Positions 1-6,644 of a stretch of 27,662 nt of DNA are shown one piece after another (within the stretch, counting starts at the first letter, position 1; every line of letters begins with the position of its first letter). The stretch is from an uncultured Clostridia bacterium (GTDB taxonomy: Bacteria > Bacillota > Clostridia > TANB77 > CAG-508). The position numbers and the translations under genes are program-made. The stretch is taken from contig CAKPEG010000018.1 in assembly GCA_934149275.1 (NCBI GenBank), positions 1-27,662 of the forward strand, given 5' to 3'. The notes beneath the pieces were generated by a model, which worked only from the letters and a program-made list of their open reading frames with translations, did not search any database and had not been told where the DNA came from.

Positions 1-1
1 A

Positions 2-142
2 ATGGACTTTTGGGCAAGCTTAGAACATAAGCTAAAATATAAAAAGCAAATAAGCAAAAAATCATCTAAAGAATTAGTAAATGCAGCGAAAACAATTTCA
101 AAATTAGATGACAAAATGATGCAAATAAAATGTAATGTATAA
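2..142 (+). CDS. relQ: Small alarmone synthetase (RelQ/YjbM type), C-terminal end only
   Basis: Only the last 46 codons are in the window; the frame is open from the left edge and stops at TAA 140-142. The fragment begins with MDFWASLEHKLKYK, the segment near the end of the GTP pyrophosphokinase domain of small alarmone synthetases, followed by a Lys-rich helical tail. Members of this family transfer pyrophosphate from ATP to GTP or GDP to make (p)ppGpp in the cytosol. The Met at base 2 is internal to the family alignment and not a start. A terminator follows directly, so the gene ends its own transcript before the ribosomal operon. The assignment rests on one short motif, so the subtype (RelQ versus RelP) is less sure than the family. 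Confidence 0.75.
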   Translation: MDFWASLEHKLKYKKQISKKSSKELVNAAKTISKLDDKMMQIKCNV

Positions 143-157
143 TAGAACGATTTATAG

Positions 158-193
158 ATATAGAGCTAAAAAAAATTTAGCTCTATATTTTTT
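158..193 (+). terminator. Intrinsic terminator after the alarmone synthetase
   Basis: A perfect 13-bp stem (158-170 with 176-188, arm ATATAGAGCTAAA) with a 5-nt A loop is followed by a run of T to 193. It separates the alarmone synthetase from the ribosomal operon promoter 30 bp downstream. Confidence 0.9.
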
Positions 194-224
194 GGAAAAG
201 TCGGAGAAAAATGTATTTTTCGTG

Positions 225-253
225 TTGACAAGCCTAAAATACCGTAGTATAAT
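225..253 (+). promoter_or_regulatory. Consensus sigma-A promoter of the ribosomal superoperon
   Basis: TTGACA at 225-230 and TATAAT at 248-253 are both full consensus with an exact 17-bp spacer. The predicted start near 260 is a G-rich initiation region, as expected for a strong growth-rate-regulated ribosomal promoter. It leaves a leader of about 220 nt before rpsJ. Confidence 0.93.
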
Positions 254-259
254 AATAGG

Positions 260-483
260 GCGTAAGATAAAGCGATGAAGCAGGATGTGGCTACACAGAT
301 TATATGTCTGTGGAGGGAACTCTTGCAGAGTATGTCTTGGCTTAGACCGGGCGATAAGTTTGATAAATGCACACTTATCCAGGATACAAAAGAAATGATG
401 TAACTTGGATTTATATATGGGGTATAAAGAAACACCAGGGTGCGTTTTAAACTTGCCGTTACATTTAATAAGGAGGAAAAACA
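260..483 (+). promoter_or_regulatory. Structured 5' leader of rpsJ (candidate ribosomal-protein autoregulatory RNA)
   Basis: This untranslated stretch is visibly richer in G and C than its surroundings and folds into successive local stems: CACAGA 294-299 with TCTGTG 307-312; ACTCT 319-323 with AGAGT 327-331; GTCT 334-337 with AGAC 344-347; GATAAGT 353-359 with ACTTATC 373-379. A final domain is closed by TGTAAC 399-404 with GTTACA 458-463. It encloses a stem near 405-408 with 435-438 and a TTTATA/TATAAA hairpin (410-415 with 423-428). The SD (AAGGAGG) starts at 470, just after this last domain, so folding could affect initiation. Long structured leaders that bind a product of the operon are known for S10-type operons in other bacteria; which protein might bind here is unknown. 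Confidence 0.7.
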
Positions 484-813
484 ATGGCAACATCAAACCA
501 AAACGTAGGAAGCGAAAAAATCAGAATAAGATTAAAAGCTTATGACTTCGTAGTTTTAGACCAGTCTGCTGAAAGAATAGTAGATACAGCTAAAAGAACA
601 GGAGCTAAAGTTTCAGGTCCTATTCCACTTCCAACAGAAAAAGAAATAGTAACTATTTTACGTTCTCCACACAAACACAAAGATTCAAGAGAACAATTTG
701 AAATGAGAACACATAAAAGAGTTATTGATATTCTTTACCCAACACAAAAAACAGTTGATAGCTTAATGAAATTAGAGTTACCAGCAGGTGTTGATATCGA
801 AATCAAATTATAA
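484..813 (+). CDS. rpsJ: 30S ribosomal protein S10 (NusE)
   Basis: First gene of the S10-spc-alpha superoperon. The protein (109 residues) has the S10 core from KIRIRLKAYDF onward, including the LDQSAERIVDTAKRTG helix and the conserved HKHKDSREQFEMRTHKR loop that reaches into the 30S head. In other bacteria S10 also serves as NusE in antitermination complexes. The start at 484 has AAGGAGG eight bases upstream; it gives about 8 extra N-terminal residues (MATSNQNVGSE) compared with typical S10, and no later Met fits. Transcription is from the promoter at 225 through the structured leader. Identity is certain from sequence and gene order. Confidence 0.98.
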   Translation: MATSNQNVGSEKIRIRLKAYDFVVLDQSAERIVDTAKRTGAKVSGPIPLPTEKEIVTILRSPHKHKDSREQFEMRTHKRVIDILYPTQKTVDSLMKLELPAGVDIEIKL

Positions 814-919
814 TTATTAATGAAAGCAACACACAACAGTTGCTAAAAAACAAAAAGAGTTGTGAACATCAAACCAAGCTGCATAAGTTATTAATGAAAA
901 AGTAGCACATAAGTGCTAC
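814..919 (+). repeat. Two direct repeats, each followed by a small hairpin, after rpsJ
   Basis: The 12-mer TTATTAATGAAA occurs at 814-825, directly after the rpsJ stop, and again at 888-899. Each copy leads into a perfect small hairpin: AGCAAC 825-830 with GTTGCT 839-844, and GTAGCAC 902-908 with GTGCTAC 913-919 around a 4-nt loop. No T run follows on the + strand, so these are not ordinary forward terminators. The second hairpin would have a T5 tail if read on the minus strand. Function unknown. Confidence 0.6.
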
Positions 920-1028
920 AAATCAAAAGCAAGCATTACACGAAAAACAAGCGATAAATCGCAGTCGTACTGGTGTACGTCGAGGATTTATGAACATAGT
1001 TTGACAAAGTAAAACGCAGATTTTCATT
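920..1028 (+). repeat. Copy A of a ~110-nt structured intergenic element, upstream of rplC
   Basis: This stretch aligns over its whole length with 2829-2939 upstream of rplB. Conserved blocks include CGTAC (966-970), GTACGTCGAGGATTT (975-989) and TTTTCATT (1021-1028). CGTAC pairs with GTACG (975-979) around TGGT. An outer 7-bp stem ATAAATC (954-960) with GATTTAT (985-991) encloses it; the second copy keeps this pairing with different bases. It ends about 25 nt before the rplC SD. It could be a ribosomal-protein leader or a dispersed repeat; the sequence alone does not decide. Confidence 0.75.
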
Positions 1029-1066
1029 TGTAGCCTAGAGTAGCCAATAGTTAGGAGGAAAGAAAG

Positions 1067-1702
1067 ATGAAAAAAGCAATCATCGGTAGAAAAGTCGGAA
1101 TGACACAAATATTTGATGAAAAAGGTAATGTAATACCTGTAACAGTTATTGAAGCTGGACCATGTAGCGTTGTTCAAGTTAAAACAGTTGAAACTGACGG
1201 ATATGACGCTGTTCAATTAGGATTTGGTACAGTTAAAGAAAAGAAATTAAACAAACCAGAAAAAGGACACTTTACAAAAGTTAAAGTTACTCCAGTTAAA
1301 CATTTAAGAGAATTCAGATTAGCTGATGTATCTAATGTAAAAGTTGGAGATGAAATAAAAGCTGATGTATTTACTGCAGGAGAAACAGTAGATATTCAAG
1401 GAACAACTAAAGGAAAAGGATTCCAAGGTGTTATTAAGAGACATGGACAATCAAGAGGACCTATGGGACATGGTTCTATGTATCACAGAAGACCAGGTTC
1501 AATGGGATCTACATCAACTCCAGGTAGAGTTTTCAAAGGAAAGAAATTACCAGGACATATGGGAAATGTAACAGTTACAATCCAAAACTTAAAAGTTGTT
1601 AGAGTTGACTTAGATAAAAATTGTATATTAGTAAAAGGTAGTGTTCCAGGAAACAAAGGAGCTATCCTAAAAATAAAAGATGCCACAAAGGCATTAGCGT
1701 AA
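1067..1702 (+). CDS. rplC: 50S ribosomal protein L3
   Basis: Full-length L3 (211 residues). It starts with MKKAIIGRKVGMTQIFDEKG, has the basic central loop GTTKGKGFQGVIKRHGQSRGPMGHGS (about 111-136), which in known structures extends toward the peptidyl-transferase centre, and the PGRVFKGKKLPGHMGN block. L3 is an early assembly protein that binds 23S rRNA. AGGAGG lies eight bases before the ATG. The 253-nt gap to rpsJ is unusually long for this operon and contains small hairpins and a copy of the intergenic element, so expression could be adjusted separately from S10. rplD follows after 19 nt. Confidence 0.98.
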   Translation: MKKAIIGRKVGMTQIFDEKGNVIPVTVIEAGPCSVVQVKTVETDGYDAVQLGFGTVKEKKLNKPEKGHFTKVKVTPVKHLREFRLADVSNVKVGDEIKADVFTAGETVDIQGTTKGKGFQGVIKRHGQSRGPMGHGSMYHRRPGSMGSTSTPGRVFKGKKLPGHMGNVTVTIQNLKVVRVDLDKNCILVKGSVPGNKGAILKIKDATKALA

Positions 1703-1721
1703 GAGAAAGGAGGAACAGTAA

Positions 1722-2345
1722 ATGCCTACAATAGATGTATATAATGTAGAAGGAAAAAAAGTTAGTACAGTAGATTTAAAAGAAGAAATATTTGGAATTG
1801 AACCAAATGAAGCAATAGTACATAGCGTACTAATCAATTTCTTAGCTAATCAAAGACAAGGTACACAAAGTACTAAAACAAGATCTGAAGTTAGCGGTGG
1901 AGGAAGAAAACCTTGGAGACAAAAAGGAACTGGTAGAGCTAGACAAGGAAGTATAAGAGCTCCACAATGGATTAAAGGTGGTATAGCTTTAGGTCCAAAA
2001 CCAAGAAAATATACTTATAAAATAAACAAGAAAGAAAAGAGATTAGCAATAAAATCAGTATTAAGCTCAAAAGTATTAGAAAATCAATTAGTAGTAATTG
2101 ATGAATTACCATTCAAAGATATCAAAACAAAACAAATGGTAAGAGCTTTAGAGAAAAATAAAGTTGAAGGAAAAACATTAATAATGTTACCTGAAAAAAA
2201 TGAAGCTGTTCAAAAATCAGCAAGAAATATAGAAGGTGTAAAAACAACATTAGTTAACACAATTAATGTATATGATTTATTAAAATACAATAAATTAGTT
2301 ATTACACTTGACACTGTAAAAAAATTAGAGGAGGTGTATGCATAA
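1722..2345 (+). CDS. rplD: 50S ribosomal protein L4
   Basis: L4 of 207 residues, a usual length. The conserved extended loop is present: TRSEVSGGGRKPWRQKGTGRARQG (about 53-76), which in the 50S subunit lines the polypeptide exit tunnel, then the RSIRAPQW-type and GPKPRKYTYKINKKEKRLA segments. In E. coli L4 represses its own operon through transcription attenuation and translation; whether that occurs with this different leader is unknown. The stop overlaps the next start region by 8 nt and the rplW SD lies within the last rplD codons, so the two are probably translationally coupled. Confidence 0.98.
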   Translation: MPTIDVYNVEGKKVSTVDLKEEIFGIEPNEAIVHSVLINFLANQRQGTQSTKTRSEVSGGGRKPWRQKGTGRARQGSIRAPQWIKGGIALGPKPRKYTYKINKKEKRLAIKSVLSSKVLENQLVVIDELPFKDIKTKQMVRALEKNKVEGKTLIMLPEKNEAVQKSARNIEGVKTTLVNTINVYDLLKYNKLVITLDTVKKLEEVYA

Positions 2346-2694
2346 GATGTTAGCAGAAGATATAATTGTAAAACCAATCATCACTGAAAAAAGTAATGAT
2401 GCAATGCAAGAAGGAAAATACACTTTCAAAGTTGCTAAAAATGCGACTAAACCAGAAATAGCAAAAGCTGTTGAAAAATTATTCAATGTAAAAGTATTAA
2501 AAGTTAATACAATAAACATTGATGGAAAAAAGAAAAGAGTTGGTGTACACCAAGGTAAAACAGCAAGCTGGAAAAAAGCTATAGTATCAATAGATACAGA
2601 TCCACAAGTTAAAACTTATACTAAAAAAGGTGGAAAAGAAGCTAAAGGAACTAAAAAATACAATTCATCAATCGATGAATTTATGGGAGCTTAA
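2338..2694 (+). CDS. rplW: 50S ribosomal protein L23, with C-terminal extension
   Basis: The core DIIVKPIITEKS...KYTFKVAKNATKPEIAKAVEKLFNVKV...VNTINIDGKKKR is clear L23, which sits at the tunnel exit and docks trigger factor and SRP. Two starts are possible: ATG 2338 (118 residues, only 3 nt after AGGAGG, overlapping rplD) and ATG 2347 (115 residues, 12 nt after it); both spacings are off optimum. Typical L23 is about 95-100 residues. Here a Lys/Gly-rich tail of roughly 20 residues (KKGGKEAKGTKKYNSSIDEF and three more) follows the normal end. Identity is certain; the start is not. Confidence 0.95.
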   Translation: MHKMLAEDIIVKPIITEKSNDAMQEGKYTFKVAKNATKPEIAKAVEKLFNVKVLKVNTINIDGKKKRVGVHQGKTASWKKAIVSIDTDPQVKTYTKKGGKEAKGTKKYNSSIDEFMGA

Positions 2695-2828
2695 TTTTAG
2701 CTAAAGAAAAATATCTGGAAAATACCAGGAAAATAAATAATATCTGCAGCGGAGCAGGAAAAAATCCGTAATATAAAAAGAAGAGTGAAAAATAATTGCA
2801 AAAGCCTAGCTCGTGTAGAGCAGAGAAG

Positions 2829-2939
2829 AAATCAAAAACGAGTAGTGCTAGGCAAACGAGCAAGAAAACCGCAGGCGTACAAAAGTACGTCGAGGATTTT
2901 CGAAGCGAAGTTAACAGGCGCAATACGAAGTTTTTCATT
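2829..2939 (+). repeat. Copy B of the ~110-nt structured intergenic element, upstream of rplB
   Basis: Second copy of the element at 920-1028. It shares the core hairpin CGTAC (2876-2880) with GTACG (2885-2889), here around AAAA, the 15-nt block GTACGTCGAGGATTT (2885-2899) and a terminal TTTTCATT. The outer stem is GAAAA (2864-2868) with TTTTC (2897-2901) plus CC (2869-2870) with GG (2894-2895). These bases differ from copy A yet still pair. An additional stem CCTAGC (2810-2815) with GCTAGG (2847-2852) overlaps the 5' part. The rplB SD follows within 10-15 nt of the end. The frame of rplB is open through this copy by chance, which could mislead start calling. Confidence 0.75.
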
Positions 2940-2961
2940 ACTTCGGGAAAGGAAAACAAAA

Positions 2962-3789
2962 ATGGGAATAAAACACTATAACGCCTACACACCATCAAGA
3001 AGAAACATGACTTCATTAACATATGAAGAAATAACAAAAAAGACTCCTGAAAAATCATTATTAGCTAAAAAAGCTAAAAATGCAGGAAGAAATTCTTATG
3101 GTAGAATAACAGTTCGTCACCAAGGTGGAGGACATAGACAAAAATATAGAATAATAGATTTCAAGAGAAATAAAGAAGATATAGAAGCTACAGTAATTGG
3201 TATCGAATATGATCCAAACAGAAGTGCTAACATAGCTTTAATCGAATACAAAGATGGAGAAAAAGCTTATATATTAGCACCACAAGGATTAAAAGATGGT
3301 GATACTGTAGTAGCTGGAAAAAATGTTGATATTAAAGCTGGAAACTGCTTACCAATAGAAAACATACCAGTAGGTACATTAATTCACAATATTGAATTAA
3401 ATCCAGGACAAGGTGGAAAATTAGTTAGAAGCGCTGGACAATCAGCACAATTAATGGCTAAAGAAGGAACATATGCACACGTTAGACTTCCTTCAGGAGA
3501 AATGAGATTAATATTAGCTAGATGTAGAGCTACAATCGGTGTTATTGGAAACTCAGATCATGAAAATATTAAATTAGGAAAAGCAGGAAGAACTAGACAT
3601 ATGGGAATCAGACCAACTGTTAGAGGTTCTGTTATGAACCCAGTAGATCACCCTCATGGTGGTGGTGAAGGTAGAGCACCAGTTGGACACGCAGGACCAC
3701 TTACTCCTTGGGGTAAACCAGCACTTGGATATAAGACAAGAAAGAAAAATAAAACTACTGATAAATTTATTGTTAAGAGAAGAAAATAA
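2962..3789 (+). CDS. rplB: 50S ribosomal protein L2
   Basis: L2 of 275 residues, standard length when started at ATG 2962 (MGIKHYNAYTPSRRNMT), with AAAGGA about 8 nt upstream. An upstream GTG at 2785 is in frame, but the added residues are encoded by the intergenic element and match no L2. Present are the 23S-binding RNA region (SYGRITVRHQGGGHRQKYR, about 45-63) and the VDHPHGGGEGRAPVGHAGP block with the conserved histidine at 230 near the peptidyl-transferase centre. L2 is needed for subunit association. The 267-nt gap before it is the longest inside the superoperon. Confidence 0.98.
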   Translation: MGIKHYNAYTPSRRNMTSLTYEEITKKTPEKSLLAKKAKNAGRNSYGRITVRHQGGGHRQKYRIIDFKRNKEDIEATVIGIEYDPNRSANIALIEYKDGEKAYILAPQGLKDGDTVVAGKNVDIKAGNCLPIENIPVGTLIHNIELNPGQGGKLVRSAGQSAQLMAKEGTYAHVRLPSGEMRLILARCRATIGVIGNSDHENIKLGKAGRTRHMGIRPTVRGSVMNPVDHPHGGGEGRAPVGHAGPLTPWGKPALGYKTRKKNKTTDKFIVKRRK

Positions 3790-3888
3790 TTATAAAATTC
3801 TAAAAATATTAGAGATTATAAAAATATTCGTCTATAAAGAAAATGTAAGTAGATAGTTAAAGGAAAGCTTAAGAAAGGAGAAATATCA

Positions 3889-4170
3889 ATGTCAAGATCA
3901 AGCAAAAAAGTACCATATGTAGCTCCAGAATTAATGAAAAGAATTGAAGCTATGAACGAAAGTGGTAAAAAAGAAGTTTTAAAAACATGGTCAAGAGCTT
4001 CTACAATATACCCACAAATGGTTGGACACACAATAGCTGTTCATGATGGAAGAAAACATGTTCCAATCTATATTTCAGAAGAAATGATAGGACATAAATT
4101 AGGAGAATTTGCTCCAACAAGAACTTTTAAAGGTCATGCAGGAGACAAAACATCTAAAGTTAAAAAATAA
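3889..4170 (+). CDS. rpsS: 30S ribosomal protein S19
   Basis: S19 of 93 residues. Conserved sequences SRSSKKVPYV near the start, WSRASTIYPQMVGHTIAVHDGRKHVPIYI in the middle and HKLGEFAPTRTFKGHAG near the end match the family over its full length. S19 lies in the 30S head beside S13 and contacts the A-site finger region. AAAGGAG is about 9 nt before ATG. The 99-nt gap after rplB is AT-rich with no clear stem or promoter that I can support. Confidence 0.98.
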   Translation: MSRSSKKVPYVAPELMKRIEAMNESGKKEVLKTWSRASTIYPQMVGHTIAVHDGRKHVPIYISEEMIGHKLGEFAPTRTFKGHAGDKTSKVKK

Positions 4171-4213
4171 AATTTAAATAGAGACAAATAAGCTAAAAAG
4201 GAGGAAATAAGTG

Positions 4214-4570
4214 ATGGAAGAAACAACTCAAGTTCACGAGGCAAGAGCTTCATTAAATTATGCTAGAATTTCAGCTAGAAAAGTTAAAATAGTAGCAGAT
4301 TTAATAAGAGGTAAAAAAGTAAGCGAAGCTTTAGCAATAGTTAAATTTGCTCCAAAAGCATCAGCTGAAATAATTGAAAAATTGCTAAAATCAGCAATAG
4401 CTAATGCCGAAAATAATCACTTTATGAAAAGCGAAGACCTATATGTTGCAGAAATATATGCTAACCAAGGTCCTACATTAAAAAGAATTAGACCAGCTGC
4501 AAAAGGTTCAGCTGTTAGAATTAGAAAAAGAACAAGTCATATAACAATAGTATTAAGAGAAGCAAAATAA
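4214..4570 (+). CDS. rplV: 50S ribosomal protein L22
   Basis: L22 of 118 residues from ATG 4214, which is 9 nt after AGGAGG (4199-4204); an in-frame GTG at 4211 would add one Met. Family motifs: EARASLNYARISARKVKIVADLIRGKKV at the N-terminus, the SAIANAENNHFMKSEDLYVAEIYANQGPTLKR middle, and the tunnel beta-hairpin region RIRPAAKGSAVRIRKRTSHI near 95-115, where macrolide-resistance changes are known in other species. No such deletion or insertion is obvious here. rpsC follows after 20 nt. Confidence 0.97.
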   Translation: MEETTQVHEARASLNYARISARKVKIVADLIRGKKVSEALAIVKFAPKASAEIIEKLLKSAIANAENNHFMKSEDLYVAEIYANQGPTLKRIRPAAKGSAVRIRKRTSHITIVLREAK

Positions 4571-4590
4571 GAAAGGAGGATTCTTAAATC

Positions 4591-5259
4591 ATGGGACAAA
4601 AAGTACATCCTAATGGATTAAGAGTAGGTGTTATTAAAGATTGGAACTCAAGATGGTATGCAGATGACAAAAACTTTAGTGATTACCTAGTAGAGGATTA
4701 TAAAATCCGTAAATTTGTAAAAAGCAAATTATTTGTTAGCGGAATTTCAAAAATAGAAATTGAAAGAACAGCTAAATTCGTAAAAGTAAACGTATATACA
4801 GCTAAACCAGGACTAGTAATAGGAAAAGGTGGAAACTTAGCTGAAGAATTGAAAAAACAATTATCAAAAATGATAGGAAAAGATGTAAACCTAAACATAG
4901 TTGAAGTTAAAAATATTGATTTAGATGCACAATTAGTTGCAGAAAATATTTGTAACCAACTAGAAAGAAGAATTTCATTCAGAAGAGCTATGAAACAAGC
5001 TATGCAAAAAACAATGAAAGCAGGAGCTTTAGGTATCAAAACTGCCGTATCTGGAAGATTAGGTGGAGCTGATATGGCTAGAACTGAATTTTATAAAGAA
5101 GGAACTATTCCTCTTCAAACTTTAAGAGCTGACATAGATTATGGATTCTATGAAGCAAACACAACTTATGGAAAAATAGGTGTTAAAGTTTGGATTTATA
5201 AAGGTGAAGTTCTTCCTGAAAAGAAAAATGTTGTTAAAGCAGAAAGGGGAGAAGAATAA
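4591..5259 (+). CDS. rpsC: 30S ribosomal protein S3
   Basis: S3 of 222 residues. It begins MGQKVHPNGLRVGVIKDWNS, contains the type-II KH motif VIGKGG at 76-81, and the C-terminal domain GALGIKTAVSGRLGGADMARTEFYKEGTIPLQTLRADIDYG. S3 lines the mRNA entry channel and is part of the 30S helicase activity with S4, also encoded in this window. AAGGAGGA is 12 nt upstream, a long spacing seen for several genes here. The stop and the next start share one base (TAATG), so rplP is probably coupled to it. Confidence 0.98.
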   Translation: MGQKVHPNGLRVGVIKDWNSRWYADDKNFSDYLVEDYKIRKFVKSKLFVSGISKIEIERTAKFVKVNVYTAKPGLVIGKGGNLAEELKKQLSKMIGKDVNLNIVEVKNIDLDAQLVAENICNQLERRISFRRAMKQAMQKTMKAGALGIKTAVSGRLGGADMARTEFYKEGTIPLQTLRADIDYGFYEANTTYGKIGVKVWIYKGEVLPEKKNVVKAERGEE

Positions 5260-5690
5260 TGCCAGTAATGCCAAAAAGAACAAAATACAGAAAAATGCAA
5301 AAAGGTAGAAACAGAGGTAAAGCAACAAGAGGAACTGTTGTTAATGAAGGACAATATGGATTACAAGCATTAGAAGCTGGATTAATAACAGCAAACCAAA
5401 TTGAAGCTGCCCGTGTTGCATTAACTCGTTATATTAAAAGAGGTGGTAAAGTTTGGATCAAATTATTCCCAAACAAACCAATAACTAAAAAACCAGCAGA
5501 AACTCGTATGGGTAAAGGTAAAGGAGCTCCAGAATATTGGGTAGCACCTGTTAAACCAGGAAGAGTTATGTTTGAAATAGCAGGAGTTTCAGAAGAAGTA
5601 GCAAGAGAAGCATTAAGACTTGCATCTCATAAACTACCAGTAAAAACTAAATTCCTAACTAGAGAAAATGAAGTAGGCGGTGATGAATAA
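5259..5690 (+). CDS. rplP: 50S ribosomal protein L16
   Basis: L16 of 143 residues with the family start MPKRTKYRKMQKGRNRGKATRG after three extra residues, the RGGKVWIKLFPNKPITKKPAETRMGKGKG block and the PVKPGRVMFEIAGVSEEVAREAL helix. It sits near the A-site tRNA elbow. The conserved Arg that is hydroxylated by YcfD in E. coli lies in the KGKGAPEYWVAPVKPGR region, but nothing here shows such modification. The start overlaps the rpsC stop by 1 nt, and GGGGAG lies just upstream within rpsC. Confidence 0.97.
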   Translation: MPVMPKRTKYRKMQKGRNRGKATRGTVVNEGQYGLQALEAGLITANQIEAARVALTRYIKRGGKVWIKLFPNKPITKKPAETRMGKGKGAPEYWVAPVKPGRVMFEIAGVSEEVAREALRLASHKLPVKTKFLTRENEVGGDE

Positions 5691-5691
5691 G

Positions 5692-5892
5692 ATGAAGATA
5701 AGTAAAATAAGAGAGATGTCTTCACCAGAGCTAAAAAATGAACTAAGCGAATTAAAATCTGAATTATTCAAATTAAGATTCAGCCTAGCTACAAACGGAT
5801 TAGACAATCCAATGAAAATTAAAGAAGTGAAAAAAGACATCGCTAAAATAAATACAATTTTAAAAGAAAGAGAATTAGAAGAAAATAAATAA
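5692..5892 (+). CDS. rpmC: 50S ribosomal protein L29
   Basis: L29 of 66 residues when started at ATG 5692, one base after the rplP stop. The sequence MKISKIREMSSPELKNELSELKSELFKLRFSLATNGLDNPMKIKEVKKDIAKINTILKERE is the usual two-helix hairpin. Upstream in-frame GTG 5680 and ATG 5683 overlap the near-SD AGGCGGTGAT (5675-5684) itself and would add residues absent from the family, so they are unlikely. L29 binds 23S rRNA near the tunnel exit next to L23. Confidence 0.95.
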   Translation: MKISKIREMSSPELKNELSELKSELFKLRFSLATNGLDNPMKIKEVKKDIAKINTILKERELEENK

Positions 5893-5913
5893 TAAGAAAG
5901 GAGAAATCCAAGC

Positions 5914-6177
5914 ATGGAAGAGAGAAATCTTCGTAGAACATTAATTGGAACAGTAGCTTCAAACAAAATGGACAAAACAATAGTTGTTAAAGTTGAAACT
6001 GCAGTAAGACATCCAATTTACAAGAAAATAGTAAAAAGAACATATAAATTAAAAGCTCATGATGAAGAAAATGTTTGCCAAATTGGTGACAAAGTAAAAG
6101 TAATGGAAACAAGACCTTTATCTAAAGATAAAAGATGGAGACTTGTTGAAGTTGTTGAGAAAGCAGTAATAAAATAA
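5914..6177 (+). CDS. rpsQ: 30S ribosomal protein S17
   Basis: S17 of 87 residues, an OB-fold protein that binds 16S rRNA early in assembly. Conserved segments are RRTLIGTVASNKMDKTIVVKVE at the start, HPIYKKIVKRTYKLKAHDEEN in the middle and GDKVKVMETRPLSKDKRWRLVEVV near the end. AAAGGAG is about 11 nt before ATG. It follows rpmC by 21 nt in the order universal for the spc segment. Confidence 0.98.
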   Translation: MEERNLRRTLIGTVASNKMDKTIVVKVETAVRHPIYKKIVKRTYKLKAHDEENVCQIGDKVKVMETRPLSKDKRWRLVEVVEKAVIK

Positions 6178-6206
6178 TGTAAATATTAAAAGGAGGAAAA
6201 CAGAAC

Positions 6207-6575
6207 ATGGTACAGCAACAATCAAGATTAAAAGTAGCTGACAACACTGGTGCAAAAGAAATTATGTGTATCAGATGTTTAGGTGGATCTCATAGAAAAT
6301 ATGCTGAAATAGGTGATATAATAATTGCTTCTGTTAAAAGTGCTACACCTGGTGGTGTTGTAAAAAAAGGTGAAGTAGTTAGAGCTGTAGTTGTAAGAAG
6401 CAAAAAAGGTGTTAGAAGAGCTGATGGTTCTTACTTAAAATTTGATGAAAATGCAGCCGTAATTATTCGTGAAGACGGAACACCAAGAGGAACACGTATA
6501 TTTGGACCAGTAGCAAGAGAGCTAAGAGAAAAAGAATATATGAAAATATTATCACTAGCTCCAGAAGTTCTTTAA
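6207..6575 (+). CDS. rplN: 50S ribosomal protein L14
   Basis: L14 of 122 residues, the exact usual length. It starts MVQQQSRLKVADNTGAKEIMCIRCLGGS and shows GDIIIASVKSATPGGVVKKGEVVRAVVVRSKKGVRR and DENAAVIIREDGTPRGTRIFGPVARELRE. L14 forms an intersubunit bridge and is the docking surface for the silencing factor RsfS in other bacteria. AAGGAGG stands 11 nt upstream. A 69-nt AT-rich gap follows before rplX. Confidence 0.98.
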   Translation: MVQQQSRLKVADNTGAKEIMCIRCLGGSHRKYAEIGDIIIASVKSATPGGVVKKGEVVRAVVVRSKKGVRRADGSYLKFDENAAVIIREDGTPRGTRIFGPVARELREKEYMKILSLAPEVL

Positions 6576-6644
6576 TTAGAAAGAATAAAAATTAAGATAT
6601 ATTAATAAAACGAAAATTTCGAAAGAAATAGAGGTGAAAAAAGA

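Noticed and set aside
275..403. A 42-codon open frame in the rpsJ leader (starts MKQDVATQIICLW)
   Set aside because: It has no SD, uses codons rare in the neighbouring genes (CTG, AGG, CCG) and lies exactly over the paired RNA segments, whose base composition explains the open frame.
152..496. Minus-strand open frame across the rpsJ leader
   Set aside because: No SD, no family resemblance, and it covers the terminator, promoter and structured leader of the + strand.
1001..1029. TTGACA at 1001 as a promoter for rplC
   Set aside because: No acceptable -10 box lies 16-18 bp downstream (TCATTT), and the second copy of the element has TTAACA with an equally poor -10.
2308..2336. TTGACA at 2308 inside rplD as an internal promoter
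   Set aside because: The expected -10 position is GAGGTG, part of the rplW SD.
2785..2961. In-frame N-terminal extension of L2 by 59 residues
   Set aside because: The extension is encoded by the intergenic element and stem region, matches no L2, and ATG 2962 gives the exact family length with an SD.
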